A DNA stretch of 64,000 nucleotides from Prochlorococcus marinus str. MIT 0917 (GCF_027359575.1 NZ_CP114784.1:434001-498000), one strand, 5' to 3'. Counted from the first letter of the stretch, positions 1 to 7,965 are shown. Numbers and translations: made by a program. Notes: generated by a model not told the origin, from the sequence alone.

Positions 1-1
1 A

Positions 2-706
2 GAAATTAATAAACCAGAAAAAATCCTAGAAGAACAAAATATTTTATCAACAATCATCGTCTTTGGAGGAGCGAGCCTTACCGATAAAAGCTCTGTAGAG
101 AACAGACTTGAACTAGCGAAGAACTCTCTCACCAAAGATCCGAGCTCATCTGATTTACAGAGAGAACTAACACGTCTAAAGAATTTACAATCGATATCTC
201 ATTACTACGATTCGGCCAGAGAATTCGCAAAGATTGTCTCCAGACAAAACCAAAAAGAACACTGCAATTCACATGTAATTGTCACTGGTGGCGGCCCAGG
301 GATTATGGAGGCTGCTAACAGAGGCGCTTTTGATGCCGACTGTAAATCCATAGGTTTAAATATAAGTCTCCCAAACGAACAACATCCCAATGCTTATATC
401 ACTCCTGGGCTTTGCTTCAAATTTAATTATTTCGCCTTACGTAAATTTCATTTTGTGATGCGATCAGTTGCAGCTGTCTTTTTCCCTGGGGGATTTGGAA
501 CATTTGATGAACTCTTCGAATTACTAACTCTTCGTCAAACAGGAATGAAAACACAAATTCCAATTATTCTATTTGGTCGAGATTATTGGTCGAAAGTGAT
601 CAACTTTCAATTCCTTTCAGACCACGGACTTATCTCAGATGAGCACATGAATCTCTTTCAATACGCCGATAGTGCTTCAGAAGCATGGGACATTATCAAA
701 CAATAA
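2..706 (+). CDS. LOG-family phosphoribohydrolase-like protein (5' partial)
   Basis: The reading frame is open from base 2, so the start lies outside the window; 234 residues plus stop are visible. Rossmann-like start IIVFGGAS, then TGGGPGIMEAANRG, RKFHFVMRS and the signature PGGFGTFDELFE are those of the LOG / 'lysine decarboxylase-like' family. Established members release cytokinin bases or act as nucleotide 5'-monophosphate phosphoribohydrolases; the real substrate here is unknown. The conserved Arg and the PGGxGTxxE motif are intact, so the enzyme is probably active. An N-terminal insert between the first strand and the GGGPG motif is long, as in the larger LOG subfamily. The next gene starts 15 bases downstream on the same strand. 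Confidence 0.9.
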   Translation, partial: EINKPEKILEEQNILSTIIVFGGASLTDKSSVENRLELAKNSLTKDPSSSDLQRELTRLKNLQSISHYYDSAREFAKIVSRQNQKEHCNSHVIVTGGGPGIMEAANRGAFDADCKSIGLNISLPNEQHPNAYITPGLCFKFNYFALRKFHFVMRSVAAVFFPGGFGTFDELFELLTLRQTGMKTQIPIILFGRDYWSKVINFQFLSDHGLISDEHMNLFQYADSASEAWDIIKQ

Positions 707-721
707 ACGTATCATCTGATA

Positions 722-1003
722 ATGGATTGGAAAACATCACTAGATTGGTATTGTTCAGGCAACATTCTCGAGAAAGAGGATCTTGAGCTTTTAGAAAAAC
801 ATTATCAACAGGTAATCAAAGAAATCGATACGAATCTCTCCCTTGAACTAGCTCCAAAACATATTTGTAATCAAACCAATATTCCAGAGGGAAGTTCTTG
901 GTTTACAGCAGTAGCAGTTGTACTTGATCGATTAAATCCTGTTAAGACTGGCAAGCCAAGAAGTTTAATCGTTGATCAATTAAGCAGAAATCAAAGCAGT
1001 TAA
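722..1003 (+). CDS. Small helical protein, GSSW-motif paralog family (copy 1)
   Basis: A 93-residue soluble protein with no signal or membrane segment. It shares the pattern L-x-LE ... APKHIC ... EGSSW ... VVLDRLNP with three other genes in this window (4067, 12926, 36056). Function unknown. The start ATG gives the same N-terminal length as the relatives. It follows the LOG gene closely and may be cotranscribed. Its last 24 bases overlap, tail to tail, with the MAPEG gene on the other strand. I do not recognise a named domain. Confidence 0.75.
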   Translation: MDWKTSLDWYCSGNILEKEDLELLEKHYQQVIKEIDTNLSLELAPKHICNQTNIPEGSSWFTAVAVVLDRLNPVKTGKPRSLIVDQLSRNQSS

Positions 1004-1390
1004 GCCCTCTTTATACAAAAGAGTTGAACATAAAAGACCCGATGCCCAACAAAGTCCTCTAGCAGGAGGAATATCGCCAACATAAGCACCGATATAGATA
1101 AACCTCACAATTGGGTGAACCCACGCAGCTATTACGGCCACAGGAGAGACAACACCAGCAATAAGACATAGCAGACATGCAGGAGCGTGAAGAGTTATGC
1201 TCTCCCAGCAATTTTGATGACACCAAACAGCTCTTTTACCAAAATCGGGGAGCTCGTCAAACAAAGCCCTTGGAGCACTCATATTCTCAGCAGAATATCC
1301 AGCTTTGACTCGGCCATAAGTTAGTGGCCCAATTGAAAGCAAAACAACAACGACAGACAGGCAAAGGCTCCAAGCAAAAGCTGTTTCCAT
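980..1390 (-). CDS. MAPEG-family membrane protein
   Basis: 136 residues with about four hydrophobic segments. The segment around residues 58-64, CHQNCWESI, followed by helices and a final TM run, resembles MAPEG proteins (membrane-associated eicosanoid/glutathione metabolism family). Family members are small inner-membrane proteins, some with glutathione-dependent activity; bacterial members are mostly uncharacterised. It is convergent with the preceding gene and overlaps its end by 24 bases. Substrate cannot be inferred. Confidence 0.75.
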   Translation of the reverse strand: METAFAWSLCLSVVVVLLSIGPLTYGRVKAGYSAENMSAPRALFDELPDFGKRAVWCHQNCWESITLHAPACLLCLIAGVVSPVAVIAAWVHPIVRFIYIGAYVGDIPPARGLCWASGLLCSTLLYKEGLTALISA

Positions 1391-1600
1391 GGAATAAAAA
1401 ATGATATCTCGACCCTAAGCGAGGCAGAGTCAAAGTGAGGATCAAAGGTTGGGTTTCAACTGATAAGCCTAAAAGTTCATTCAAATAAAATTTTCAAAAA
1501 GAAGATAAAAACACAATAATTAGTTAATAAGCTTGTTATTCTCTAGGAGTCATAAAGAGTTCTGCTCGACTAAATCATCCATTATCAAAGTAATCCAACC

Positions 1601-1765
1601 ATGGACTGGGATTCTGCAAAACAACATTGCAATGAGCGAAACTGGCAATGGTCATTGGAATTAATCAATCAGGCACAAAAGGAGATGGAAGAATTAGAGA
1701 CGAAACTAAAAAAATGTGAGGATCAGCAGAAAGCTAATCGTTTATATAACGCCTGTAATTACTAA
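1601..1765 (+). CDS. Small hypothetical protein, helical
   Basis: A 54-residue gene starting MDWDSAKQHCNERNWQWS, with a charged coiled-coil-like middle (KEMEELETKLKKCE). Its stop TAA overlaps the ATG of the next gene (TAATG), the usual sign of translational coupling. Function unknown. Confidence 0.6.
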   Translation: MDWDSAKQHCNERNWQWSLELINQAQKEMEELETKLKKCEDQQKANRLYNACNY

Positions 1766-1971
1766 TGGAAGAAATGAGCGCAACAATAGTTCCATTGGGT
1801 TCACTTGCACTTTTATTTGCTGTGATATCAATCCTTGTGTTCCTTAGGAAGGCAAGTATCGCAAGACAAGCTGATGAGTCAATAAAAAATAGAATGGAGG
1901 CAAAAAGAAATGAAAAGACCGAATCTCTTGAAGAACAAAAAAAACGTTTAGAACTTTTGCTTAGAAAATAA
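1765..1971 (+). CDS. Small membrane-anchored coiled-coil protein
   Basis: 68 residues: one N-terminal membrane helix (about residues 8-27) followed by a strongly charged tail ending EEQKKRLELLLRK, likely a cytoplasmic coiled coil. The start overlaps the stop of the upstream gene by one base, so the two are probably translated together. Function unknown. Confidence 0.65.
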   Translation: MEEMSATIVPLGSLALLFAVISILVFLRKASIARQADESIKNRMEAKRNEKTESLEEQKKRLELLLRK

Positions 1972-1983
1972 AGAGATACTTAC

Positions 1984-2244
1984 TTACAAATTATCATCGC
2001 TTATTTTACCAATTCTTTTAATCGGATTAGACCCGTCTCTATGATTTGCTGGATCAAATGGAAAATTTGTATCTGGGCCTAAAAGATCATCAATACTTTT
2101 TGAATCCATTGAGCCTTGATCATTTTCAATATCAACATCCGATGTCATTAACACCTGCTGTGCTTCAACCGACTGGAAGCAAAAACTAACTACTAAAAAT
2201 AGGGACAGTAATAATCCAAACCAAGTTTTTATAACACTTTTCAT
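1984..2244 (-). CDS. Small secreted protein with signal peptide
   Basis: 86 residues. A clear Sec signal peptide (MKSVIKTWFGLLLSLFLVV, cleavage likely after VEA) precedes an acidic mature part containing DVDIENDQGSMDS and DDLLGPDTNFPFDP. The acidic, Pro/Asn-rich mature region suggests a periplasmic or surface protein. It shares this plan with the secreted gene at 60625, but similarity is limited. Function unknown. Confidence 0.65.
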   Translation of the reverse strand: MKSVIKTWFGLLLSLFLVVSFCFQSVEAQQVLMTSDVDIENDQGSMDSKSIDDLLGPDTNFPFDPANHRDGSNPIKRIGKISDDNL

Positions 2245-2306
2245 TGAGAAGTAAAAGATTAACTATTTGCTAAAGGAAAGTATATTTCCTTATGTCCTAT
2301 CAACTA

Positions 2307-2468
2307 CTAGTCCTCAAAAATAAGACATGCAGGTGAGGAAGGATTTAAATCACACTCTCTCTCCCAGTATGAAGCTATCGCTGTCATTCCTCTTTTGACT
2401 AACTCGTGCTTTCTACCTATGTCACCCATATTCTCGCTGGGGACGCTAAATGAAGTTTGAAGTTTCAT
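2307..2468 (-). CDS. Mini CP12-like protein (copy 1)
   Basis: 53 residues. The C-terminus ECDLNPSSPACLIFED has the C-x8-C spacing with N-P inside that defines the C-terminal GAPDH-binding loop of CP12 (CDxNPxxxECRxY). The N-terminal part of classic CP12 with its PRK-binding motif is absent. Two further genes (20713, 49532) share this end. CP12 is a redox-switch protein that inhibits phosphoribulokinase and GAPDH in the dark; whether this short form binds GAPDH is inference. Confidence 0.65.
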   Translation of the reverse strand: MKLQTSFSVPSENMGDIGRKHELVKRGMTAIASYWERECDLNPSSPACLIFED

Positions 2469-2662
2469 AGATTTCCTCTTCAATTAATATCGGTCTAAAC
2501 CATCAAGAAGGCCTATGGCAAGTGAATTTATCCTCATCTTTCTCTTAAATTATTTTAGAGTCATCAATTAAAATATCTTTAATCTGGGAAAATCAATTTT
2601 TGACATCTAATGAGCTGCTTAAAAAAGCAAAGTCAACCCCAAGCAATTAAGGGTTATAACAA

Positions 2663-2797
2663 GTGACTCCAAGAATAATTTCAATAATGACATTAGGCAT
2701 CGCCATTTCAGGACTTTCAGTTTGGTGGGTCAGAATAACCCTCAAAGAGGGTAACAAGGCACTTCAAGAAAGCAAAAAAAAGAATCTAGACAATTAA
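2663..2797 (+). CDS. Small single-pass membrane protein
   Basis: 44 residues from a GTG start. A membrane helix ends in the string WWVRITLKEG, which is matched by WWIRMTIKNG in the gene at 12705, so these are probably paralogs. A short basic tail follows. Function unknown. Confidence 0.5.
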   Translation: MTPRIISIMTLGIAISGLSVWWVRITLKEGNKALQESKKKNLDN

Positions 2798-2854
2798 CAC
2801 TTTCATCGATTTAGGCACAAACAATGCTTTGAGAAAAATCATTTGAACATTTAC

Positions 2855-2892
2855 TAAAAAAAAGCACCTCCACTTAAATAGTAGAGGTGCTA
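2855..2892 (-). terminator. Rho-independent terminator for the 2922-3188 gene
   Basis: Arms agcacctccac and gtagaggtgct (2863-2891) form a strong stem. Read on the minus strand it is followed by a run of T at 2855-2862. It lies just past the stop of the minus-strand gene. Confidence 0.75.
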
Positions 2893-2921
2893 AGAAACAC
2901 ATTCTTCAGACCAACTAACAG

Positions 2922-3188
2922 CTACTTCTTATTAAGGGCAGCCTTAACCTTTGTGGGAGACAAAGCCTTAAGTTCCTCTTTTATCTCATTTTGACGTTCA
3001 TCAAGAACTTTAATACGAGCTTTATAGCTCTCTTCTAGTCTTTTTCTGGAGTCCTCAATGTTGTCGAGTTCCTCTTGACGTTGATTACGCTTAAGCTCTT
3101 GAAGCTGACTATCAGAAACCACATAAACAGTTCTGGTAGGTGCAATTAAAGAATCAGAGAAAAAAGTATCGAAGAGTGAAGTGTACAT
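2922..3188 (-). CDS. Coiled-coil hypothetical protein
   Basis: About 88 residues from ATG at 3188; a GTG at 3209 would add seven residues. The N-terminus SLFDTFFSDS is followed by a long charged helix (residues 35-80, ELKRNQRQEELDNIEDSRK) that should form a coiled coil, and a lysine-rich end. No signal or membrane segment. It has its own terminator. Function unknown. Confidence 0.65.
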   Translation of the reverse strand: MYTSLFDTFFSDSLIAPTRTVYVVSDSQLQELKRNQRQEELDNIEDSRKRLEESYKARIKVLDERQNEIKEELKALSPTKVKAALNKK

Positions 3189-3365
3189 AACTTTTCTTTC
3201 GGAGTACACAACTACTCTGTCCTAAATTAATTTAGTTAGGGATGAGGCATACCGTAGAAAATGATTCGGTAAATACAACTCACTTCGGTTGCTACTACTG
3301 AAAAGTTAGGTATACCGACCTCTAAACTTTTTCACAAAGCGTCTCTTGAAAGAGATAACAAAATA

Positions 3366-3524
3366 ATGGCTACATATTCACTCTTACTTGGATTACTCGT
3401 GATAATCATTTCATGGAAATTATTCAATGACTGGGCTTCTGGCCTGGCAGGATTTATTTATGGTGGCATCTTATTTTGGAGTATCAAATTATTTGTTCAA
3501 CTCATTAAAACTTTATTTGGATAA
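3366..3524 (+). CDS. Small two-helix membrane protein
   Basis: 52 residues with two hydrophobic stretches, LLLGLLVIIISWKLF and GFIYGGILFWSIKLFV, separated by a short turn (NDWASGLA). Convergent with the small gene at 3546. Function unknown. Confidence 0.55.
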   Translation: MATYSLLLGLLVIIISWKLFNDWASGLAGFIYGGILFWSIKLFVQLIKTLFG

Positions 3525-3545
3525 AAAATGATGTCTCCATTGAAA

Positions 3546-3701
3546 TCAAATGAAACTACTGAAACCATGTTTTAAGCCCCAAAAGATAGTCACCAAAATT
3601 GCTGACAAAGGAAGTGCGATAGCAAGTGTGATATTGATTGTTCTAAAAATCTTCCCAACTCCATTACTCGTATCTTTAGAAGGATCTACGATAAGTGGCA
3701 T
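3546..3701 (-). CDS. Small single-pass membrane protein
   Basis: 51 residues: a hydrophilic start MPLIVDPSKDTSNGVGK then one membrane helix (TLAIALPLSAILVTIFWGL). The layout is like the N-terminal-out photosynthetic small subunits, but I do not recognise it. It is convergent with the preceding plus-strand gene. Confidence 0.55.
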   Translation of the reverse strand: MPLIVDPSKDTSNGVGKIFRTINITLAIALPLSAILVTIFWGLKHGFSSFI

Positions 3702-3780
3702 AGCGAATACGTATTTTTTTTATTTATAGGCGCAATTTCCATTCAATTGGTTAGATTGTCGTAATTATCGAGACAGTCTC

Positions 3781-3996
3781 ATGTATTTATTAGGTCTTGG
3801 ACTATTAGTTTTAAGCACTTGGTATCTGATGAAGCTATACACAAATTTCAATAACGATCCGATAGCAAAGAAAGAAATCGACAATGCATGGCAAGAAGCA
3901 AAGAAAGAAGCAAAAGGTAAAAATCCTTTTGCACCAGGAAGAATTAAAGAGGCTCTCAATGCATATAAAGCCGATATGAATAAAAAAGACAATTAA
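3781..3996 (+). CDS. Small membrane-anchored protein
   Basis: 71 residues: an N-terminal membrane helix (YLLGLGLLVLSTWYLMKLY) and a charged Lys/Ala-rich tail with NPFAPGRIKEALNAYKAD. Function unknown. The opposite-strand frame over the same bases is poorer in coding character. Confidence 0.6.
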   Translation: MYLLGLGLLVLSTWYLMKLYTNFNNDPIAKKEIDNAWQEAKKEAKGKNPFAPGRIKEALNAYKADMNKKDN

Positions 3997-4066
3997 AAGA
4001 TAGAAAATCCAAAGAGATCAAAATATTTCTAAAAAGTAGTTAAATTAGTTGTTTGTAGATTTAGTA

Positions 4067-4363
4067 GTGACGCCCTCATTAGTTCTAATGGATTATGTAG
4101 ACAGAAAGACATTGAATAACGAACAACTAGAATATCTCGAGCAAGTTTTAAAAGCATCAATTCAGAAATTGAAATTCACTGGTATCGAACCTGTAATTGC
4201 TAATAATAAAATATGTGATGCAGCACTAATTTCCCAGGGTTCCTATGAAATAAGTTGTATTGCGTCCATACTTGATATGCTTCAGCCAACAGAAAAAACA
4301 ATGGAGCGCAAAAAAAAGGTATTCAACGCTCTATGCAATGCAGGTTTAATAGTTACTGATTAA
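4067..4363 (+). CDS. GSSW-motif paralog family, divergent (copy 2)
   Basis: 98 residues from GTG at 4067, chosen because it gives the N-terminal length of the relatives; a TTG at 4049 and an ATG at 4088 are also possible. It keeps the LEYLEQVL helix, the Cys-containing NKICDAA and the IASILDMLQPT segment, but the GSSW core has become GSYEISC. It is therefore a drifted copy of the family at 722, 12926 and 36056. Function unknown. Confidence 0.6.
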   Translation: MTPSLVLMDYVDRKTLNNEQLEYLEQVLKASIQKLKFTGIEPVIANNKICDAALISQGSYEISCIASILDMLQPTEKTMERKKKVFNALCNAGLIVTD

Positions 4364-4477
4364 AAAAAGAGGCCTACCTGAACAAACAGATCCAAACAAA
4401 TATAAACAAGATATCTACCAAAAATACCAGTGAGAGGCATTGAACCTCTCATGCCGCCTGACGGTCTGGGTAAGCTT

Positions 4478-4996
4478 TTATTTAGCAGCTTCAGGTGCTT
4501 TTCTGGCTTTGCGTGCACGTCTAGCAGGTCTACCAGCACTTGGCTTAACAACTGCAGAAACCTCTGCTTTAGCTTTGGCTGCAGCCTTTTTAGCTACTGG
4601 CTTTTTAGCTACTGCTTTCTTTGCTGTTGCCTTTTTAGCTACAGGCTTTTTAGCTACTGCTTTTTTAGCTGTGGTTTTTTTTGCTGCAGACCCTTTTGGA
4701 GCAGAGCCTTTACGTGTGCGATGAGAAAGAATTAAAGCCCATTCATCAGCGCTAATATTTGCTGGCTTATTTCCATGAACCTCAGAAACTTTAGCTGCTT
4801 TTTCGATATCTTTAATTAGGTTTTTCCAAGAAGCTGCGTAACGTTTATCAGACTGAGATTTAGCACCACTTTCAACAAGGGTTTCAACGACTTGAGAAGC
4901 AGAAACCTTCTTACGACGTCTGTTAAAGATCTCCTTTTGCAAGGTAGCAATCAAGGCATCACCTTTAGCACTAACTTTGATGGATAGCTGAGACAT
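4478..4996 (-). CDS. Histone-H1-like DNA-binding protein (copy 1)
   Basis: 172 residues. The first ~95 residues form a compact basic domain (starts MSQLSIKVSAKGDALI, with IFNRRRKKVSASQVVETLV and SADEWALILSHRTRK). The rest is an H1-like tail of repeated AKKAVAKKPVAKK units, ending in an AT-hook-like GRPARRARKARK. The paralog at 15406 is nearly identical in the globular part and diverges in the tail. Such proteins are expected to bind or compact DNA; this is inferred from composition. Its promoter region is also conserved with the paralog. The tail is encoded by near-repeats, a likely source of length variation. Confidence 0.75.
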   Translation of the reverse strand: MSQLSIKVSAKGDALIATLQKEIFNRRRKKVSASQVVETLVESGAKSQSDKRYAASWKNLIKDIEKAAKVSEVHGNKPANISADEWALILSHRTRKGSAPKGSAAKKTTAKKAVAKKPVAKKATAKKAVAKKPVAKKAAAKAKAEVSAVVKPSAGRPARRARKARKAPEAAK

Positions 4997-5018
4997 AACT
5001 CAATAATTACTTTCTTAA

Positions 5019-5042
5019 TACATCTATCACATATAGGGTATT
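5019..5042 (-). promoter_or_regulatory. Promoter segment shared by the two H1-like genes (copy 1)
   Basis: Read on the minus strand this segment has ATACCC, then ATGTG-A-TAGATGT, matching the segment at 16018-16040 upstream of the paralog. Both lie 22-25 bases before the start codon. TAGATG could act as a -10 box. Confidence 0.45.
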
Positions 5043-5094
5043 TAATTCAATAGTCAATGGTTAACCGACAACTAAATATTTATATATCTATCAA

Positions 5095-5111
5095 TATCAC
5101 TTAAAGTGATA
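5095..5111. promoter_or_regulatory. Perfect palindrome upstream of H1-like gene
   Basis: tatcactt-a-aagtgata: 8-base arms with one central base, about 100 bases upstream of the start of the minus-strand gene. It could be an operator, or chance in AT-rich DNA. Confidence 0.3.
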
Positions 5112-5272
5112 GCTTCAAATAATTCGATCTTAACTATAAAGGCATATCTAGTGGGCGAGAGAAAAGCCAAAAACTAATACAAAAACAATGCTAGTCAATA
5201 AAGCTAATAGACCTCATATGCTGATCAAAGATGGCATTAGAACACTAATAACAAATTGATCTATTCAAAGTG

Positions 5273-5554
5273 TCAGACTACCTCTGGACACCAACCAATC
5301 TCTTTCTCTCGTTGCCGCATCCAAAGAAGACAATGTGAAATCAAATGGTCTCCATGAGGAATAAGACGACGATGGACAAGACAAGAAAGAATGGTTCAGC
5401 AATGCTTGTCGCTGGAATAATGAAAATGTTGACATGTCATGCAAACGCAAGCTGAACATGTTTTTTTGCGAATCCCTTTCTCAAGGAATTGCCACTCTTC
5501 TTCTTGACCGAAGATCTGAACGGTGAAAGTTTCTTTGGGGTGAGTCGTAGACAT
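5273..5554 (-). pseudogene. Small Cys/His-rich protein interrupted by TGA
   Basis: From ATG at 5554 (MSTTHPKETFTVQIFGQEEE) the frame encodes a Cys-rich section (CSACVCMTCQHF), meets TGA at 5396-5398, then continues open with SCLVHRRLIPHGDHLISHC and GWCPEVV to a stop at 5273. The Cys/His pattern and HRRLIPHGDH continue across the stop as one domain, so a nonsense change in a ~93-residue gene is the simplest reading. Base composition here is less AT-rich than the flanks. Function of the family unknown to me. Confidence 0.55.
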
Positions 5555-5842
5555 TGACCAATTCCAATAGGTTGGGCTACGGCAGATACCCATTCTTCAG
5601 CATTAAAGACAGTATACGGGGAAGCAGATGGAGTCATTTACCTATAGCAGTACACTTGTACTAGCAAGAACCAATAGGTAATGTCAAGTCATATATTTCA
5701 AAACACCTAAAATATGTCGCCTGCAATACCAACAATCAAGCAAACAAGATGCTCAAACACGATGAATATTTCAAGGATATAAAGACTAATTAAAAATAAT
5801 TAAACGGATAGGTCCACCACAAAACAAAAAAGAAATAAAAAA
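5555..5842. other. Intergenic, no gene supported
   Basis: Short frames overlap here but none has convincing coding character. No repeat or hairpin of note was seen. Confidence 0.4.
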
Positions 5843-5861
5843 GCCCTCATCTCATGAGGGC
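5835..5861 (-). terminator. Terminator hairpin reading leftward
   Basis: gccctcat-ctc-atgagggc (5843-5861). On the minus strand it is followed by a T-rich run. No protein gene precedes it on that strand between 5870 and 6340, so it may end an unannotated minus-strand RNA. Confidence 0.5.
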
Positions 5862-5879
5862 AAAATAAACTGCTGAAGG

Positions 5880-6072
5880 ATCCCCATCACCCAGCTTTTC
5901 AAAAATAATAATCAAATCGATCAGATTAGGCAACATTAAAGCACCATATATTTTACCTCAGACTTAAATGGACACCATCTGTAGGGGGGGGGTTGATTTA
6001 TATGGAAAATAGGGTTAGAAATAGTATCCCCATCACCCAGACCCGTAGGACACCATACCTAGGGTCTTTTTT
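5880..6072 (+). ncRNA. Candidate small RNA region with repeated motifs and terminator
   Basis: The 15-base string atccccatcacccag occurs at 5880-5894 and again at 6026-6040, each followed within about 90 bases by ggacaccat (near 5970 and 6049). The second copy runs into gacccgtagg...cctagggtc followed by TTTTTT (6040-6072), a good intrinsic terminator on the plus strand. No protein frame fits. A small RNA, or a duplicated RNA element, is inferred. Confidence 0.4.
6040..6072 (+). terminator. Rho-independent terminator of candidate RNA
   Basis: Stem gaccc-g-tagg with ccta-gggtc, loop acaccata, then a T run at 6066-6072. Confidence 0.6.
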
Positions 6073-6350
6073 ATTGGAAAACCTTTTATAGAGGGATTTC
6101 GCAAATATTAAGCACATATGATCTGTGGAAAACTTTTGTTATTTGAATGAATTTGCGAGCTATAAAATATGTCCTTACCTAAATCTTCGAAAAAGTAACT
6201 TATAAAGGTTTAAAAACGATTAATTGAAAAATCCTTTTCAATTAAGTAAAAAGGTTCTAAATCTGTTAATTGGTAGGAAAAAGACAATTACGCTAAAGAA
6301 ATTAAATCTATCGAATAAAACCAGTTGAAATCTTTAAGTGATTACACAAA

Positions 6351-7211
6351 ATGATTGATCTCAAAAGAAATAGCAAAAAAGAACCAATCGAAGCCACAGG
6401 CCTTCGAAGTCGTAAGTCATCTCTATATAAGCCAAATCAACAAGAAGATTTCAAAATTAGTAGAGGTCGTTTCTCAAATTTTCTGACGTGTCAAAGGTGC
6501 TTTTATCTCGATAGGGTAAGAGGTCTTGATCCTCCTGGGACACCAGGTTGGACTCTCAATGAAACCACTGACCTATTACTAAAAAAAGAATTTGACGATT
6601 GCAGACAAAAACAGGTTCCACACAGAATATTTGCATCTAATGGACTATCTCATGTTGTTCCATTTGATCATCCTGAAATAGATAACTGGAGAAACTCACT
6701 TCATCGGGGACTAGTGCATCGTTACAAGGATACCGGAATAATTTTGACTGGAGGTGTAGACGATATTTGGCAAGACACTATTACAAGACAACTAATAATT
6801 GTGGATTACAAATCACAAGCAAAAAACGGACGAGTTGATAAGAAAGATTATTTAGAGGATCCTTTTCACGAGGCCTATAAAATTCAAATGGACTTTTATG
6901 CTTACTTACTCTCGGGGATGGGTTTTAGTGTTCATCCAATATCTTATTTTCTAGTTTGCAATGCAAAAAGGGATGAAGATGAATTTAATAAGACCATGCG
7001 TTTTGATGAATATCTTGTTCCCTACAAATGGAGGAATGATTGGATAGAGAGTCGACTAGATGAAATGGTCACACTAATGAATCAATCAAAGATTCCAGAA
7101 TCAAATCCTTCATGCAAGAACTGCGCCTATGCAGATCAATATTCGAAAATACTATTTTCAAGAAATTCAAGTAAAAAAGAAATTACACAAGGAACTTTGC
7201 CATTATTTTAA
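6351..7211 (+). CDS. PD-(D/E)XK nuclease, RecB/Cas4-like
   Basis: 286 residues. The nuclease core is visible as GVDDIW (about residue 143) and IIVDYKSQ (about 157-164), the D...(D/E)xK triad. A Cys pair near the N-terminus (CQRCFY) and CKNCAY near the C-terminus are placed as in Cas4/AddB-type iron-sulfur nucleases. QMDFYAYLL matches the family's QxxxY helix. There is no CRISPR array or cas1 nearby, so a DNA repair or housekeeping exonuclease role is more likely. It is followed 56 bases later by the SRAP gene on the same strand. The C-terminus TLPLF resembles a beta-clamp-binding peptide (Qx2LxLF-like: QGTLPLF), which would fit replication-associated repair. Confidence 0.8.
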   Translation: MIDLKRNSKKEPIEATGLRSRKSSLYKPNQQEDFKISRGRFSNFLTCQRCFYLDRVRGLDPPGTPGWTLNETTDLLLKKEFDDCRQKQVPHRIFASNGLSHVVPFDHPEIDNWRNSLHRGLVHRYKDTGIILTGGVDDIWQDTITRQLIIVDYKSQAKNGRVDKKDYLEDPFHEAYKIQMDFYAYLLSGMGFSVHPISYFLVCNAKRDEDEFNKTMRFDEYLVPYKWRNDWIESRLDEMVTLMNQSKIPESNPSCKNCAYADQYSKILFSRNSSKKEITQGTLPLF

Positions 7212-7267
7212 GAACGCTAATAGTTTTAAAATGATTCTGATCAAAAAGCGTCTAAAGGATTAATGGA

Positions 7268-7906
7268 ATGTGCGGAAGATATCAGCTATTAACAAAATTT
7301 ATAAATTTACCTGACCTTTTAAAAAAAGATGTGCCAAGGGGATTGAGTCAAAATTATGAACCGCAAATGTTAATCAAACCAGGTTCTCCAATTCTTGTTC
7401 TTAAGAATGAAGGCAAGACACAAACATCAATAATGCTATGGGGGTTTATATCTGAGTGGAGTAAAGACCCTTTTGAGAACACAAGGCCAAAGCCATTTAA
7501 CGCGAGATCAGAAAGTGTTGAAGAGAAGAAACTTTTTCGTGCAAGCTGGAGGCATAAGAGATGTTTGATACCAGCCAGTGGTTTTCTAGAGAAAGGTCAC
7601 CTAATAGGTAGAAAAGATTCTCAAACTTTCTGGTTAGGAGGACTTTGGAATCGATGGATGTCTAAAGAAGGATGTGAACTAGAGAGCTGTTGTGTGCTTA
7701 CGACCGAACCAAATGATTTAGTCAAACAATTTCATAACCGTATGCCCGTTATTATTCCAAGTGGGCTAGAAGAAGAATGGATCTCTTCAGTTAAAAATGC
7801 TCAAGAGCTTAAAGCTTTAAAACCGCTAATGACTAAATGGGACCCAGAAGAATGGACAGCCGAGCCAATAAACAAACCTAATGCCGACCAATTATCATTC
7901 CTATAA
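7268..7906 (+). CDS. SRAP/HMCES (YedK-like) abasic-site sensor
   Basis: 212 residues, full length for the SRAP family. MCGRYQL supplies the catalytic Cys2, and the start is fixed because Met removal must expose this Cys. NARSES, ASGFLE (Glu) and HNRMPVII (His) are the other conserved active-site strings. Family members crosslink covalently to abasic sites in single-stranded DNA and shield them. Its position after the PD-(D/E)XK nuclease suggests a shared repair role. A terminator follows at 7921. Confidence 0.92.
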   Translation: MCGRYQLLTKFINLPDLLKKDVPRGLSQNYEPQMLIKPGSPILVLKNEGKTQTSIMLWGFISEWSKDPFENTRPKPFNARSESVEEKKLFRASWRHKRCLIPASGFLEKGHLIGRKDSQTFWLGGLWNRWMSKEGCELESCCVLTTEPNDLVKQFHNRMPVIIPSGLEEEWISSVKNAQELKALKPLMTKWDPEEWTAEPINKPNADQLSFL

Positions 7907-7920
7907 AATCAAGATAAAAA

Positions 7921-7943
7921 AAGGGCATATACTAGCCCTTTTA
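7921..7943 (+). terminator. Rho-independent terminator
   Basis: aagggc-atatacta-gcccttt followed by T-rich sequence, directly after the SRAP gene. It could also serve the convergent gene at 7966 because the left flank is A-rich. Confidence 0.6.
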
Positions 7944-7965
7944 TACATTTTATAAGATCAAGACT

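Noticed and set aside
6351-7211. Cas4 of a CRISPR system
   Set aside because: No repeats, cas1 or cas2 in the window.
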